Of a stretch of 64,000 bases of DNA, positions 52,952 to 61,664 are shown in pieces. The notes beneath the pieces were generated by a model. That model ran no database searches, had not been told where the DNA came from, and saw only the letters and a program-made list of their open reading frames with translations. How positions within the stretch are numbered: position 1 is the stretch's first letter; every line of letters starts with the position of its first letter. The stretch comes from Gilvimarinus sp. 2_MG-2023 (GTDB taxonomy: Bacteria > Pseudomonadota > Gammaproteobacteria > Pseudomonadales > Cellvibrionaceae): contig NZ_JAUOQM010000003.1 of NCBI RefSeq assembly GCF_030547685.1, positions 97,521 through 161,520 of the forward strand. The letters are read 5' to 3'. The translations under genes and the position numbers were made by a program.

Positions 52952-55357
52952 ATGTTCTTGTTGTCATTGGTTTTATTCATCGCGTTACTGACAGCAGTGC
53001 TCTACTATCAGCCCGGGCTGATGGTCAGCAGTGTCGCCTTATTAGTAGGACTTTTTGGCCTTACCTTTATATCGGGCGCTATGTGGCTGATTTTAATTCC
53101 CGTAGCGGCGATTTTGCTTCTGCTTAACCTTCCTCCTTTGCGGCAAAAGCTGATTACCCAGCCCGCCTATCAAATTTTACAAAAAGCCATGCCGCCCATG
53201 AGTGTGACCGAGCGTGAAGCCATGGAAGCTGGTACCACTTGGTGGGAGAAAGACCTTTTTAGCGGTAAACCCGACTGGAAAAAGTTCGTCAATATCGAGC
53301 TGCCTCAGCTGACGGAGAAAGAACAAAGCTTTCTCGACAACGAAGTGGAAGAGCTCTGTGGCTTAATTGATGAGTGGCAAATATTCCAAGATCAGGACTT
53401 AACCCCCGAAGCATGGCAATTTCTTAAAGATAAGGGCTTTTTTGGCCTGATTATCCCGGAAGAGTATGGCGGCAAAGATTTTGGCCCCTATGCGCAAAGC
53501 CGCATTATGAGCAAAATTGCCAGCCGCTCGGGCACGACCGCAGTAACAGCCATGGTGCCCAACTCTCTAGGGCCGGGTGAATTGCTAATGAAATACGGCA
53601 CCGAGGAGCAAAAGCAGCGCTGGTTGCCAGGTTTGGCCAATGGTTCAGAAATCCCTTGTTTTGGCCTCACCGGCCCAGAGGCGGGCTCCGATGCCGGCTC
53701 TATTCCCGATATTGGCGTGGTTTGTCAGGGCGAGCACGAGGGGAAAGAGGTGCTCGGTATTCGCCTCAATTTTTCCAAACGCTGGATCACTTTGGCACCT
53801 GTCGCCACCGTTGTGGGGTTGGCCTTCAAATTGCGTGATCCCGACGGCCTGCTAGGTGATCACGATAAAGCCGATTACGGTATTACTTGTGCACTCTTGC
53901 CCGCCGATCACCCTGGAGTGGAAATAGGCCGCCGGCACAACCCGGGCTCACCGTTTATGAACGGGCCGGTTAAAGGCACGGACGTGTTTATCCCGGTGGA
54001 TTGGATTATCGGCGGTGCCACTATGGCCGGTAAAGGCTGGCGTATGTTGATTGAGTGCTTGGGCGCGGGCCGCGGTGTGTCACTGCCGGCACTGTCGACC
54101 GCCAGCGGCGAAATGAGTTACCTAACCGTGGGTGCTTACGCTCGTATCCGCCGCCAGTTCAATATGGAAGTGGGTAAGTTTGAAGGGGTGCAGGAAGCCA
54201 CAGCGGAAATTGCCGCCAATGGTTATACCCTAGAAGCATTCCGCCAACTCGTGACCCGTGGGCTGGACTTTGGCGCCCCCTCGGTAATGACTGCCATGGC
54301 GAAATACCACGCCACTGAAATGATGCGCACCTCCGTTAACCACTCCATGGATGTGGTCAGTGGCCGTGCCATTCAAATGGGGCCGCGCAATTTTTGTGTG
54401 TTTGCCTATCGCTCATTGCCGGTAGCGATTACCGTCGAAGGGGCCAATATTTTAACCCGCTCGCTGATGATTTTCGGTCAGGGCGCCATGCGCTGTCACC
54501 CTTATTTGTTTGATGAGGTGCAAACCCTACAGGCGGAAGATAAAGAAGCCGCATTAGCCGAATTTGATACCTTGTTTATCAAACATTTGGGGCATGTGTT
54601 TAGCAATATCACCCGGCTCAAGCTCTATAGCCTAACCCGCGCTAAGTTCAGTACAACGCCAGTGAATGCCGACGATTTCTCCAAGCCTTGGTATCAAAAA
54701 ATCAATCACCTGAGCGCTGCACTGGCGGTGGCCTCCGATGTTGCGTTGGGCGTATTGGGTGGCGACATAAAACGGCGCGAGTTGCTATCGGCTCGACTGG
54801 GGGATGTTCACAGTCAGTTGTTTATTGCCTGTAGCCTGCTTAAATTTCACAGCGTGCACCCGCGTACCGCAGACGAAGATGCTCATGCTGAATACGCTCT
54901 AACTCTAGCCTTACACAAGGCACAGCAAGCACTGTTGGATTTCTATCAAAATTTCCCGCAGCGCTTTTTGGCCTGGGCGTTTAAGACCGCAACCTTTTTG
55001 ACCGGGGCGCCTTATCTGGCCCCGTCCGACTCCGATGTTCGCAGACTCGGCAATTTAATTATGGAAGATAACACCGTGCGCCAGCGCTTAGCGCAGTACG
55101 TGTATGTTAGCCAAGATGTGGAAGACGCGGTCGGTCGGGTAGAGACAACCTATCAGCTGTTATTGGCCTTGGGGGATGTGTGGCACTCCTTCAGCCGCGC
55201 ACAAGCCAAAGGCGAGCTAACTGGAACAACACTGGAGCAGCGTCTGGATGATGCAGTTGCCAAAGGCATTATTCAGCCGGCGGATGTCGAGCCTCTTAAA
55301 GAGTACGATGCCAGACGCTTTGATTGCCTACTGACGGATCATTTTGAAAAACTGTAA
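52952..55357 (+). CDS. fadE: FadE-type acyl-CoA dehydrogenase
   Basis: ATG 52952 with GGAG upstream gives 801 residues, near the FadE standard. Two N-terminal hydrophobic segments (about 1-65) anchor it to the inner membrane. The acyl-CoA dehydrogenase core spans about 110-500 (CFGLTGPEAGSDAGSIPD, EGANILTRSLMIFGQG) and a C-terminal DUF1974 region completes the protein. It performs the first step of fatty acid beta-oxidation with FAD. The frame from 52856 is not needed. Confidence 0.92.
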   Translation: MFLLSLVLFIALLTAVLYYQPGLMVSSVALLVGLFGLTFISGAMWLILIPVAAILLLLNLPPLRQKLITQPAYQILQKAMPPMSVTEREAMEAGTTWWEKDLFSGKPDWKKFVNIELPQLTEKEQSFLDNEVEELCGLIDEWQIFQDQDLTPEAWQFLKDKGFFGLIIPEEYGGKDFGPYAQSRIMSKIASRSGTTAVTAMVPNSLGPGELLMKYGTEEQKQRWLPGLANGSEIPCFGLTGPEAGSDAGSIPDIGVVCQGEHEGKEVLGIRLNFSKRWITLAPVATVVGLAFKLRDPDGLLGDHDKADYGITCALLPADHPGVEIGRRHNPGSPFMNGPVKGTDVFIPVDWIIGGATMAGKGWRMLIECLGAGRGVSLPALSTASGEMSYLTVGAYARIRRQFNMEVGKFEGVQEATAEIAANGYTLEAFRQLVTRGLDFGAPSVMTAMAKYHATEMMRTSVNHSMDVVSGRAIQMGPRNFCVFAYRSLPVAITVEGANILTRSLMIFGQGAMRCHPYLFDEVQTLQAEDKEAALAEFDTLFIKHLGHVFSNITRLKLYSLTRAKFSTTPVNADDFSKPWYQKINHLSAALAVASDVALGVLGGDIKRRELLSARLGDVHSQLFIACSLLKFHSVHPRTADEDAHAEYALTLALHKAQQALLDFYQNFPQRFLAWAFKTATFLTGAPYLAPSDSDVRRLGNLIMEDNTVRQRLAQYVYVSQDVEDAVGRVETTYQLLLALGDVWHSFSRAQAKGELTGTTLEQRLDDAVAKGIIQPADVEPLKEYDARRFDCLLTDHFEKL

Positions 55358-55432
55358 AGGGGTCGATTAAAAAGGTCGCACCTAAGTGCGGCCGAACATT
55401 GCTCTATATAATAATCAATAGGAGAGCACATA

Positions 55433-56344
55433 ATGAGCATGGAGCCAAAAGCGGCGAGCAATCAGCCGTCCATTTCCAGTCCGGCCGTACAAACGGTCAT
55501 TCAAGCCAGGCAGCGCCCTATGGAAGATTTGGTCGTGCGCCAAGCCCTGCCTGCGGCTGAGCGGTGCACGATTGGGCCATTTGTTTTTTTTGATCATGTC
55601 GGCCCCAACCATTTCTCTCCTGGCTCGGGATTGTCGGTGCGGCCGCATCCGCATATTGGTTTGGCCACACTGACGTATTTATACGAAGGGGTTATTCGCC
55701 ACCGAGACAGCCTCGGCTTTCGGCAAGACATTAAACCCGGCGCCGTTAACTGGATGACCGCAGGTCGCGGCATTGTGCACTCGGAACGCTCTCCAGAAGA
55801 GAGAACCGAAACCTCTCATACGTTAATGGGTTTGCAAGTTTGGGTGGCACTGCCGCAAGAAGCCGAACAAATGGCCCCAAGTTTTGTTCACTTTAGTGCA
55901 CCAAGCCTGCCGGATAAACAACAGCCGGGCGTTACCATAAAAGTCATCGCCGGTCGTTGTTTTGGTTTGACCTCGCCCCTTGTTACCCAGTCGCCGCTTT
56001 TTTTTGTTGATATTCGTTTGGATGCTGGTGCGAGTACTACACTGGAAATCGATTACCCCGAGCGGGCTATTTATATCGTACAAGGGGAGCTGAGCCTAAG
56101 TGGCAACACTTACCACGAAGGTCAAATGCTCATACTACAACCTGATGCCGAGGCCAAGGTGACCTCCCATAGCGAAGCGGTGTTTGTGGTGGTGGGCGGC
56201 GAGCCTTTGGCCGAGCCGCGTTACCTGTGGTGGAATTTTGTAGCCAGTGATAAAAAGCTGATCGAGCAGGCCAAGCGCGATTGGCAGGCAGGGCAATTGG
56301 GCCATATACCGGGGGATAAAGAATCGACACCGCTGCCCACCTAG
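55433..56344 (+). CDS. Pirin family protein
   Basis: A 303-residue bicupin. The N-terminal cupin carries the metal motif VRPHPHIGLATLTYLYEGVI with His ligands plus HRDSLG and GRGIVHSERS; the C-terminal cupin has LSLSGNTYHEGQMLILQP. A strong AATAGGAGAGC ribosome site precedes ATG. Pirins can have quercetin 2,3-dioxygenase activity or redox-linked regulatory roles; the substrate here is unknown. The gene is monocistronic. Confidence 0.92.
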   Translation: MSMEPKAASNQPSISSPAVQTVIQARQRPMEDLVVRQALPAAERCTIGPFVFFDHVGPNHFSPGSGLSVRPHPHIGLATLTYLYEGVIRHRDSLGFRQDIKPGAVNWMTAGRGIVHSERSPEERTETSHTLMGLQVWVALPQEAEQMAPSFVHFSAPSLPDKQQPGVTIKVIAGRCFGLTSPLVTQSPLFFVDIRLDAGASTTLEIDYPERAIYIVQGELSLSGNTYHEGQMLILQPDAEAKVTSHSEAVFVVVGGEPLAEPRYLWWNFVASDKKLIEQAKRDWQAGQLGHIPGDKESTPLPT

Positions 56345-56377
56345 AGGGAGTCCGCGAGCTTATAAGCGAAGTTTAAC

Positions 56378-56566
56378 CTATTGCTTTGGAGTGACTTGCT
56401 TGCCGGCTGATCGGGCAGTTGTGTCATCCAAATCTTTACCGACTTCCATACAGTGTTGATACTGAGCCGGGTCGGTCTCGTAACTGCACCAGTAAGCGTC
56501 GTCGGTTTGTTGTTGTGAACAGGCCGCTAATAACGCTATCGGTAAACCAATCAAAGCAATTTTCAT
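56378..56566 (-). CDS. Small lipoprotein of unknown function
   Basis: ATG 56566 gives 62 residues; the longer frame to 56608 lies in the hairpin region. MKIALIGLPIALLAACSQQQ has a clear lipobox (LAAC). Two further Cys (WCSYETDPAQYQHC) may form a disulfide. No family recognised. Confidence 0.65.
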   Translation of the reverse strand: MKIALIGLPIALLAACSQQQTDDAYWCSYETDPAQYQHCMEVGKDLDDTTARSAGKQVTPKQ

Positions 56567-56593
56567 TGTGGGCGTATCCTCTGGCAATACTGT

Positions 56594-56631
56594 TAAACCG
56601 TAAAACAAGGCGGGCCCTGTTTTACGGTTTA
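56594..56631 (-). terminator. Long hairpin downstream of DUF2145 gene
   Basis: TAAACCGTAAAACA (56594-56607) pairs exactly with TGTTTTACGGTTTA (56618-56631), extended by GG/CC. On the minus strand it lies 16 bp after the DUF2145 stop. The T-rich right arm makes termination plausible although no T-run follows. Confidence 0.65.
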
Positions 56632-56646
56632 TACCACAGACAAGAC

Positions 56647-57438
56647 TTAAAAATCCGCAGGTGTTAGCACAGACATTTTTTTAACTAAATTGTTTGAATC
56701 TAAGTAGCGAGCGATACTGTGAAAAGTGGCGGTGGCCACCGGCCCTTTGTGGTCGTCGGTCGCTACATCTTTTAATAACAAACCACCCAACTGCATTTTA
56801 AGCCGGCTTTCGTGTACGCGCTGCGGTGCAAAGTGGGCGCGGGCATTACGCTTTAAGCGATCCCGATCGGTGGTTTGATAAATAGCGCTGTTAATCACAT
56901 CGAGCGTGAATTCGGTGCAGTTTTGATAGCGGGCATCGAACGGATTGGCTATCGCGGAATAATTCTGGTGATGCAGTTGTGCATAGTCGTTACTGGCAAT
57001 CAGGTTAATTAAATCTTGCTGCATTTGGGGTGTTGGAATCAGTATGCCCGCTTTAAGCTCTTTCGCCGACCAGAAAAAATCCACGGGGTAGTCTTGCACT
57101 AGTTCACTTTGATCTACCTCGGGGTCTTTTTGGTAGAGGTTGTAAATGGCATAGCCTTTATGGGGCGTGCCGTCTTTATCTTCAATGGTGGAGTAAACGG
57201 CAATAGCCGTGTGGGTAAATTCAATGCCCTTGGGTAATTCATCCGGGGGGCGACCCACGCGGGCAATAATAAAAGCGCGTGCCCCTTGCCCGGCGGCGTA
57301 GCGCTCGACAGATTTGGCGAACTGAGTAATCTCTTCGGTGGGAAAGGTGTTGTCTTCGCCGTTGGCACTGCCCGCCCATAGGCGGGCAGGCAGCAGCGCG
57401 ACGAGCGTAATAACACAGTAAGTCGCGATACGGGTCAT
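56647..57438 (-). CDS. DUF2145 family secreted protein
   Basis: A 263-residue protein with a signal peptide (cut near LWAG, 22). It matches DUF2145 across its length: IIARVGRPPDELPKGIEFTH, HKGYAIYNLYQ, QDYPVDFFWSAKELKAGILI, and QNCTEFTLDVINSAIY with a conserved Cys. The family resembles papain-like amidases in layout (Cys in QNCTEF, His in FTHTAIAVY), though activity is untested. It lies one base after a small exported protein gene, so the pair is one transcript. Confidence 0.85.
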   Translation of the reverse strand: MTRIATYCVITLVALLPARLWAGSANGEDNTFPTEEITQFAKSVERYAAGQGARAFIIARVGRPPDELPKGIEFTHTAIAVYSTIEDKDGTPHKGYAIYNLYQKDPEVDQSELVQDYPVDFFWSAKELKAGILIPTPQMQQDLINLIASNDYAQLHHQNYSAIANPFDARYQNCTEFTLDVINSAIYQTTDRDRLKRNARAHFAPQRVHESRLKMQLGGLLLKDVATDDHKGPVATATFHSIARYLDSNNLVKKMSVLTPADF

Positions 57439-57439
57439 A

Positions 57440-57769
57440 TTAAATTCCTCCGTCGCGCTTGGGTAAATGACGCGGTGCCGGGTCGGCGATAATCACCTTG
57501 TCGGAAACTTCCAGCGGGGCATCCTCCAGGGCAAAGTCCATCATCACATCGCCCGCTTTACCCGCGGCCTTGCCCACCTCGCCGACCACAATCATCGGTG
57601 TGGCAACGGCGCCGCTGACTACCTTTGCACCGGCCACCGCTGAATGCCCAGCGGCCAGCCCCGAGTGTTTAATGGCTTGGCTGGCGTTATCGGATGCCGC
57701 GCAGGCAGGCAGTGTGCAAAGGGCGGTTAGAGCCAGTAATCCAATTTGTGTTGCTTTTTTCATCGTCAT
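57440..57769 (-). CDS. Small exported protein paired with DUF2145
   Basis: A 109-residue protein with signal peptide (MKKATQIGLLALTALCTLPACAA). The Ala/Gly/Val-rich mature part (GLAAGHSAVAGAKVVSGAVA) contains a glycine-zipper-like stretch (VVGEVGKAAGKAGDVMMDF). It has a good AAGGAGA ribosome site and directly precedes the DUF2145 gene. The two often travel together, which suggests a shared envelope role. Function unknown. Confidence 0.7.
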   Translation of the reverse strand: MTMKKATQIGLLALTALCTLPACAASDNASQAIKHSGLAAGHSAVAGAKVVSGAVATPMIVVGEVGKAAGKAGDVMMDFALEDAPLEVSDKVIIADPAPRHLPKRDGGI

Positions 57770-57889
57770 TCTCCTTTGAAGTGTAGTTGGCGACTGCCAA
57801 CGGTGACCACTCTACCGGAGGGATATAAAACGTAAACAAACTCTGCTAATGTAGCGGAAACGTGAACTAAAAGTATAGGAATAATAGTC

Positions 57890-58627
57890 TTGAGCCAGAT
57901 CCCACACCTTTGTGGTGCGCTAAAATCGATGTTGAAGTCACGCGGGGTAACCTACCGCGACCTGGCCGCTGCGCTGTCCATGAGCGAGGCGAATATAAAA
58001 CGCATGTTCGCTCAGCAGAGTATAAGTCTGCAGCGGCTGGAGGCGATTTGTCAGGTTTTGGGCCTGTCGCTCACGGATTTTATCGCCCAGTGCGAAACGA
58101 AAGAGCGCAGTATTACCCAGCTCACCGATGAGCAAGAACTGGAACTGGCCTCGGATATTAAGTTGTGTTTGGTGGCGGTGTGTTTGCGCGACGGCTGGAC
58201 TTATTACGATATTGTGGAGCACTACCAGATATCCGAGCACGAATGTATCCAGCTATTGGCGCGGTTGGACCGGCTGAAGTTGATTGAATTGCTGCCCGGT
58301 AACGCCTTTAAGGTTTTGATTTCTCCCAATGTACGCTGGACACCCGGCGGCCCCTTGGACCGCTTTATTGCGGGCGATGTGATCGGGCACTTTTTACAGG
58401 GCAGCTTTCGCGAACCCGAGAGTTTTCGTTTTTACCTGCGCGGTTCTTTTACACAGTCGTCTATTGAGCATTTGCAAAATAAGCTGGAACAGCTCACTTT
58501 AGAGGCGGAAGAAATGAACCGGCAAGACGCGCGTATACCACTGGATAAGCGCACCCATATCGGCATATTGCTCGCCATGCGGCCCTGGGAGCTGTCGGCG
58601 TTTAGGGCGTTACGGCGGCCTTCATAG
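57890..58627 (+). CDS. XRE-type helix-turn-helix regulator
   Basis: A 245-residue regulator starting at TTG 57890. An N-terminal XRE helix-turn-helix spans about 8-65 (GVTYRDLAAALSMSEANIKR, SLQRLEAICQVLGLSLTDFI). The remaining 175 residues hold a winged-helix-like region (YYDIVEHYQISEHECIQLLA) and a helical tail but no named domain. It is divergent from the small exported protein gene and ends in a 6-bp overlap with the GH79 gene. Target genes unknown. Confidence 0.85.
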   Translation: MSQIPHLCGALKSMLKSRGVTYRDLAAALSMSEANIKRMFAQQSISLQRLEAICQVLGLSLTDFIAQCETKERSITQLTDEQELELASDIKLCLVAVCLRDGWTYYDIVEHYQISEHECIQLLARLDRLKLIELLPGNAFKVLISPNVRWTPGGPLDRFIAGDVIGHFLQGSFREPESFRFYLRGSFTQSSIEHLQNKLEQLTLEAEEMNRQDARIPLDKRTHIGILLAMRPWELSAFRALRRPS

Positions 58628-60121
58628 TTGTGTCTGTGTGTTCGAGTAACACCAAAAGCTGATGCTGTACCCTGGCACACGATCTGGCTTAGCCGCTGCC
58701 GGATATTGTTTAGGTGTCAGTGTGTATTTTAATTTGGGGCGCACACCGTTAATAAATACCTTGAGGCTAGTCAGTTTCTTGGCCGTGAGTGTATAGGTAT
58801 GGCAGGGGCTGCTGGGTAGATCGTTAGACACGCGTATGCCCTGAGGTTTCATGTTGATAATCATTAGAGTTAACCCCTTGCCGTCGGGGGATTCGTGACA
58901 GTAAGCGCGCAGATGTTTATCGGCGAGTTGACAGGCGTAAACTTTGTGCCCCATTAGGCGCACCCACAACCAGCTCAGCCAATAATCGGGGCGGGGTTTC
59001 AGACTCAGTCGGTCGATTAGACCATAGTCGCCGCCAATCAGGCTTTGTCGTACCATCACTTGTTGACCAAATAACGCACCTTGACCCAGCTGGTCTGCCC
59101 ACCAAAAGCAGGAAATAAACCGGTCGGATAATTTTGGCTGGCCGCCACACTGGGCCGAACCGGTTTCCCCGGTCCACACCTGAGCCTGGGGTTGAAATTG
59201 ATCGCGCCACACATTGAGAGTATGGCTATATCGGGCGAAATCATCGAATGATTTAGGATTAAGCAAAGTGCGCACGCTAGCCGCGCGGGTTCGCACAGGC
59301 GAGCGATGGCTTTGAAAGGGGTAATAGTGCCAGTTGACGATATCAATGCTATGGGGCAACTCTTTTAAAAAGCGCCGAGTAATATTGGAAAACGGTTTAA
59401 TTGTCTCGCCCAGCCTGGGCCAAAACGCGCTGCCAGGCCCGGAGATTTTGGCGTCGGGGTAGTATTGGCGAACTTCACGGGCGAAAGTGGCGTAATCAAC
59501 GGCGAGATCCTTGGCCTTGGGTTGGGCACGCAAACCGTGAAAAGCCCAGTACGCATTGAGTTCATTGCCGAGCTCAAATACGTCAATCGTGTAGTGGGTA
59601 TCGCGGCTGTATTGCAGCAGTGCTTCTATTTCTTCGCCACACCAGCGGCCGTGGTGTTGACGTTGAAAAAGGCCGTATTTAAGCGTGAAAATAAGGCGTA
59701 AATCGTTGCGCTGGATAAAGTGATGCAGGCGGTCCCAGTGTTTGCGTTTCAACACTAACGCATCTGGTTCGTTGTCTGGGGCGTGAAAATAGTGAATTTT
59801 ATCTGCCTCAGAGCCGCCTACCCGCAGATAGGACGGCCCCAGGGCTTGTACTAAGCGATCCAATTTTCCGCTGCGCAAGTTAATAGGGGGCACTCTTAGC
59901 CCGCCTAAGCCGCGCCGGGATTGGTCACTGCCCTCCCACCAAAAGCCGCCTGCTAATACCGAGATGTCGATCGAGAAAGATAGGTAGCGTTCATTGATCT
60001 TTTGTATTGGCCGGGTGGTATCGACTTTGACGGTAGCGGTAGGTGACACGGTAGCCGCGCGGGCGGTATAGTGTCGGCGTACTCGAGCAAGCCAGTGCCA
60101 TGGGTAGATCAGCTTGGGCAT
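58622..60121 (-). CDS. GH79-like (heparanase-type) glycoside hydrolase
   Basis: A 499-residue enzyme of the GH79 type: RVGGSEADKIHYF near 100-112, acid/base Glu187 in VFELGNELNAYW, VNWHYYPFQS near 262, and nucleophile Glu319 in VWTGETGSAQCGG. A C-terminal beta domain follows (from about 410). GH79 members are endo-beta-glucuronidases such as heparanase. The N-terminus (MPKLIYPWHWLARVRRHYTA) is basic without a hydrophobic core, and an in-frame stop lies just upstream, so a standard Sec signal is absent. Exact substrate unknown; a glucuronic-acid polymer is likely. Confidence 0.82.
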   Translation of the reverse strand: MPKLIYPWHWLARVRRHYTARAATVSPTATVKVDTTRPIQKINERYLSFSIDISVLAGGFWWEGSDQSRRGLGGLRVPPINLRSGKLDRLVQALGPSYLRVGGSEADKIHYFHAPDNEPDALVLKRKHWDRLHHFIQRNDLRLIFTLKYGLFQRQHHGRWCGEEIEALLQYSRDTHYTIDVFELGNELNAYWAFHGLRAQPKAKDLAVDYATFAREVRQYYPDAKISGPGSAFWPRLGETIKPFSNITRRFLKELPHSIDIVNWHYYPFQSHRSPVRTRAASVRTLLNPKSFDDFARYSHTLNVWRDQFQPQAQVWTGETGSAQCGGQPKLSDRFISCFWWADQLGQGALFGQQVMVRQSLIGGDYGLIDRLSLKPRPDYWLSWLWVRLMGHKVYACQLADKHLRAYCHESPDGKGLTLMIINMKPQGIRVSNDLPSSPCHTYTLTAKKLTSLKVFINGVRPKLKYTLTPKQYPAAAKPDRVPGYSISFWCYSNTQTQL

Positions 60122-60157
60122 AATGTCACACGTTTATTGCGGTAACCGGTTATCCTA

Positions 60158-60472
60158 ATGGGTAAAGATGAACATAAAGTTGCAGACACAGGGCCGCTGA
60201 CCAAACATTTCCTGGTGCAGGGGCGTGTGCAGGGCGTTTTTTATCGGCGCAGTACGCAAGAATGTGCGCAAGCATTAGGGCTTACCGGCTGGGTGCGTAA
60301 CTTAACCGATGGCAGGGTCGAGCTGAAAGCCACCGGTACCGAGCAACAGCTCTATCAATTGGAGTCTTGGCTGTGGCGCGGGCCAGAACGCGCCAATGTG
60401 ACGGTAGTTGAGTGCCGAGCCCAAACTGTTGAATTATTCGATACTTTTAAAGTGCAAGCAAACTCTGATTAA
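60158..60472 (+). CDS. acyP: Acylphosphatase
   Basis: A 104-residue protein with the complete acylphosphatase fold. Catalytic Arg30 in GRVQGVFYR and Asn48 in GWVRNLTDG are present. It hydrolyses acyl phosphates. The first ~15 residues are an extra polar extension, so an internal start is possible. It lies 36 bp from the divergent GH79 start and 39 bp before the exosortase gene. Confidence 0.93.
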   Translation: MGKDEHKVADTGPLTKHFLVQGRVQGVFYRRSTQECAQALGLTGWVRNLTDGRVELKATGTEQQLYQLESWLWRGPERANVTVVECRAQTVELFDTFKVQANSD

Positions 60473-60511
60473 CAGAGTTTTAAATAACCTTAACGCCACA
60501 GGGCTATTGAT

Positions 60512-61051
60512 GTGATTCGTTTTTTTCTTACCTTTTTTTTGGTTATGGCGGGCTTGTTTGTTTTTGAGTTAACACCGGTTGGCCAAACATATTTTGTCGA
60601 GCCGCTTACCTCGGGTCTGGCCAAAGCCTCGGCGTTTTTTATTGAACTCTTTGGACGCGATCTTGCGGTCGACGGTATTGTCATGGTCGATAAAGCCACC
60701 GGCTTTGCTGTGCAAATTGCCGCCGGCTGCAACGGGGTTGAGGCCATGATACTGTTGGTGGCGGCCATTGTGGCGTTTCCGGCGCCGTGGCGCTATCGTT
60801 ATATGGGGCTTGGCTTGGGCTTGGCGTCGGTACAGGCACTGAACTTAGTGCGTATTGTGTCTTTATTCTATTTGGGTATCTGGCACAAACCATCGTTTGA
60901 CTGGGCTCACTTATACATTTGGCAAGCGCTGATTATGCTCGATACGTTGTTGGTGTGGATGTTGTGGATTCGCTATATACCTAATGCCAGCGGCAATAAT
61001 ACGCAGCCACCTCAATCAGGTGATGGAGGGGCCAGTGTCGCAGCAGGCTGA
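60512..61051 (+). CDS. xrtH: Exosortase H
   Basis: A 179-residue membrane protease-transpeptidase of the exosortase family with about five helices. The catalytic triad is Cys73 (AAGCNGVEAM), Arg114 (LNLVRIVSLF) and His133 (DWAHLYIWQ). Its size and the partner protein that follows identify XrtH, which handles proteins ending in IPTLxxWG-type C-terminal sorting signals. No such substrate is encoded in this window. The tail overlaps the next gene. Confidence 0.88.
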   Translation: MIRFFLTFFLVMAGLFVFELTPVGQTYFVEPLTSGLAKASAFFIELFGRDLAVDGIVMVDKATGFAVQIAAGCNGVEAMILLVAAIVAFPAPWRYRYMGLGLGLASVQALNLVRIVSLFYLGIWHKPSFDWAHLYIWQALIMLDTLLVWMLWIRYIPNASGNNTQPPQSGDGGASVAAG

Positions 61052-61652
61052 TACTGTATTTTCCCCGGCCGGCTATTTTGCCAAAGTTCTTTTGTGGTTG
61101 CCGGTATTCTTTGTGCTTTGGTATTTTCTCTCGGGTTTTTTCAATATTATTCCGGGCTTGATCAGTCAGTGGGTGATTAACCTTTTTGATCAAGGCGCGG
61201 TAATCGCGCTGGAGTCGAGCGGTAAAAAAATCGACTATGTCACCCGTTATTTAACCGATGTCGCGGGTGAAGAGCGTCAGGGCAATGTGATTGTCACCAT
61301 TAATCCATTGATTTATTCCTGGAATATTCCCGTACTTATGGCGTTGTGCTTTGCCGTGAGCGATAAATTATTTTCCAATGCTCGCGTTATATTAGCAGTG
61401 ACGGCACTGTTTCCGATTCACGCCTGGGGCTTAGTGGCCGAATTTTTTCTCACTATTGTTTTTAAAAGTCCTCCTGCGGTGGCGGGACAAATAGAGCTGG
61501 TGCAGTGGCAAAAAGAGGCTATTGCTCTGTGCTATCAATTTGGCTACTTAATGCTGCCGGTTATCGGTGCTGCTAGTTTGTGGTTTATCGCCAACCGCGC
61601 TTTAGTGCAGCAGCTGATCGACCAGAAACAAGAACAACCTTCCGGCAACTGA
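61035..61652 (+). CDS. Exosortase H-associated membrane protein
   Basis: A membrane protein of about 205 residues; I use GTG 61035, which has GGAGG five bases upstream, but ATG 61023 or the frame from 60984 are possible. Helices near 15-45, 100-120, 125-145 and 170-195. It matches the protein always found next to XrtH. It overlaps xrtH by 17 bp, so both are translated together. Role in sorting is inferred from genomic pairing. Confidence 0.82.
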   Translation: MSQQADTVFSPAGYFAKVLLWLPVFFVLWYFLSGFFNIIPGLISQWVINLFDQGAVIALESSGKKIDYVTRYLTDVAGEERQGNVIVTINPLIYSWNIPVLMALCFAVSDKLFSNARVILAVTALFPIHAWGLVAEFFLTIVFKSPPAVAGQIELVQWQKEAIALCYQFGYLMLPVIGAASLWFIANRALVQQLIDQKQEQPSGN

Positions 61653-61664
61653 TCTGTCGATGAG

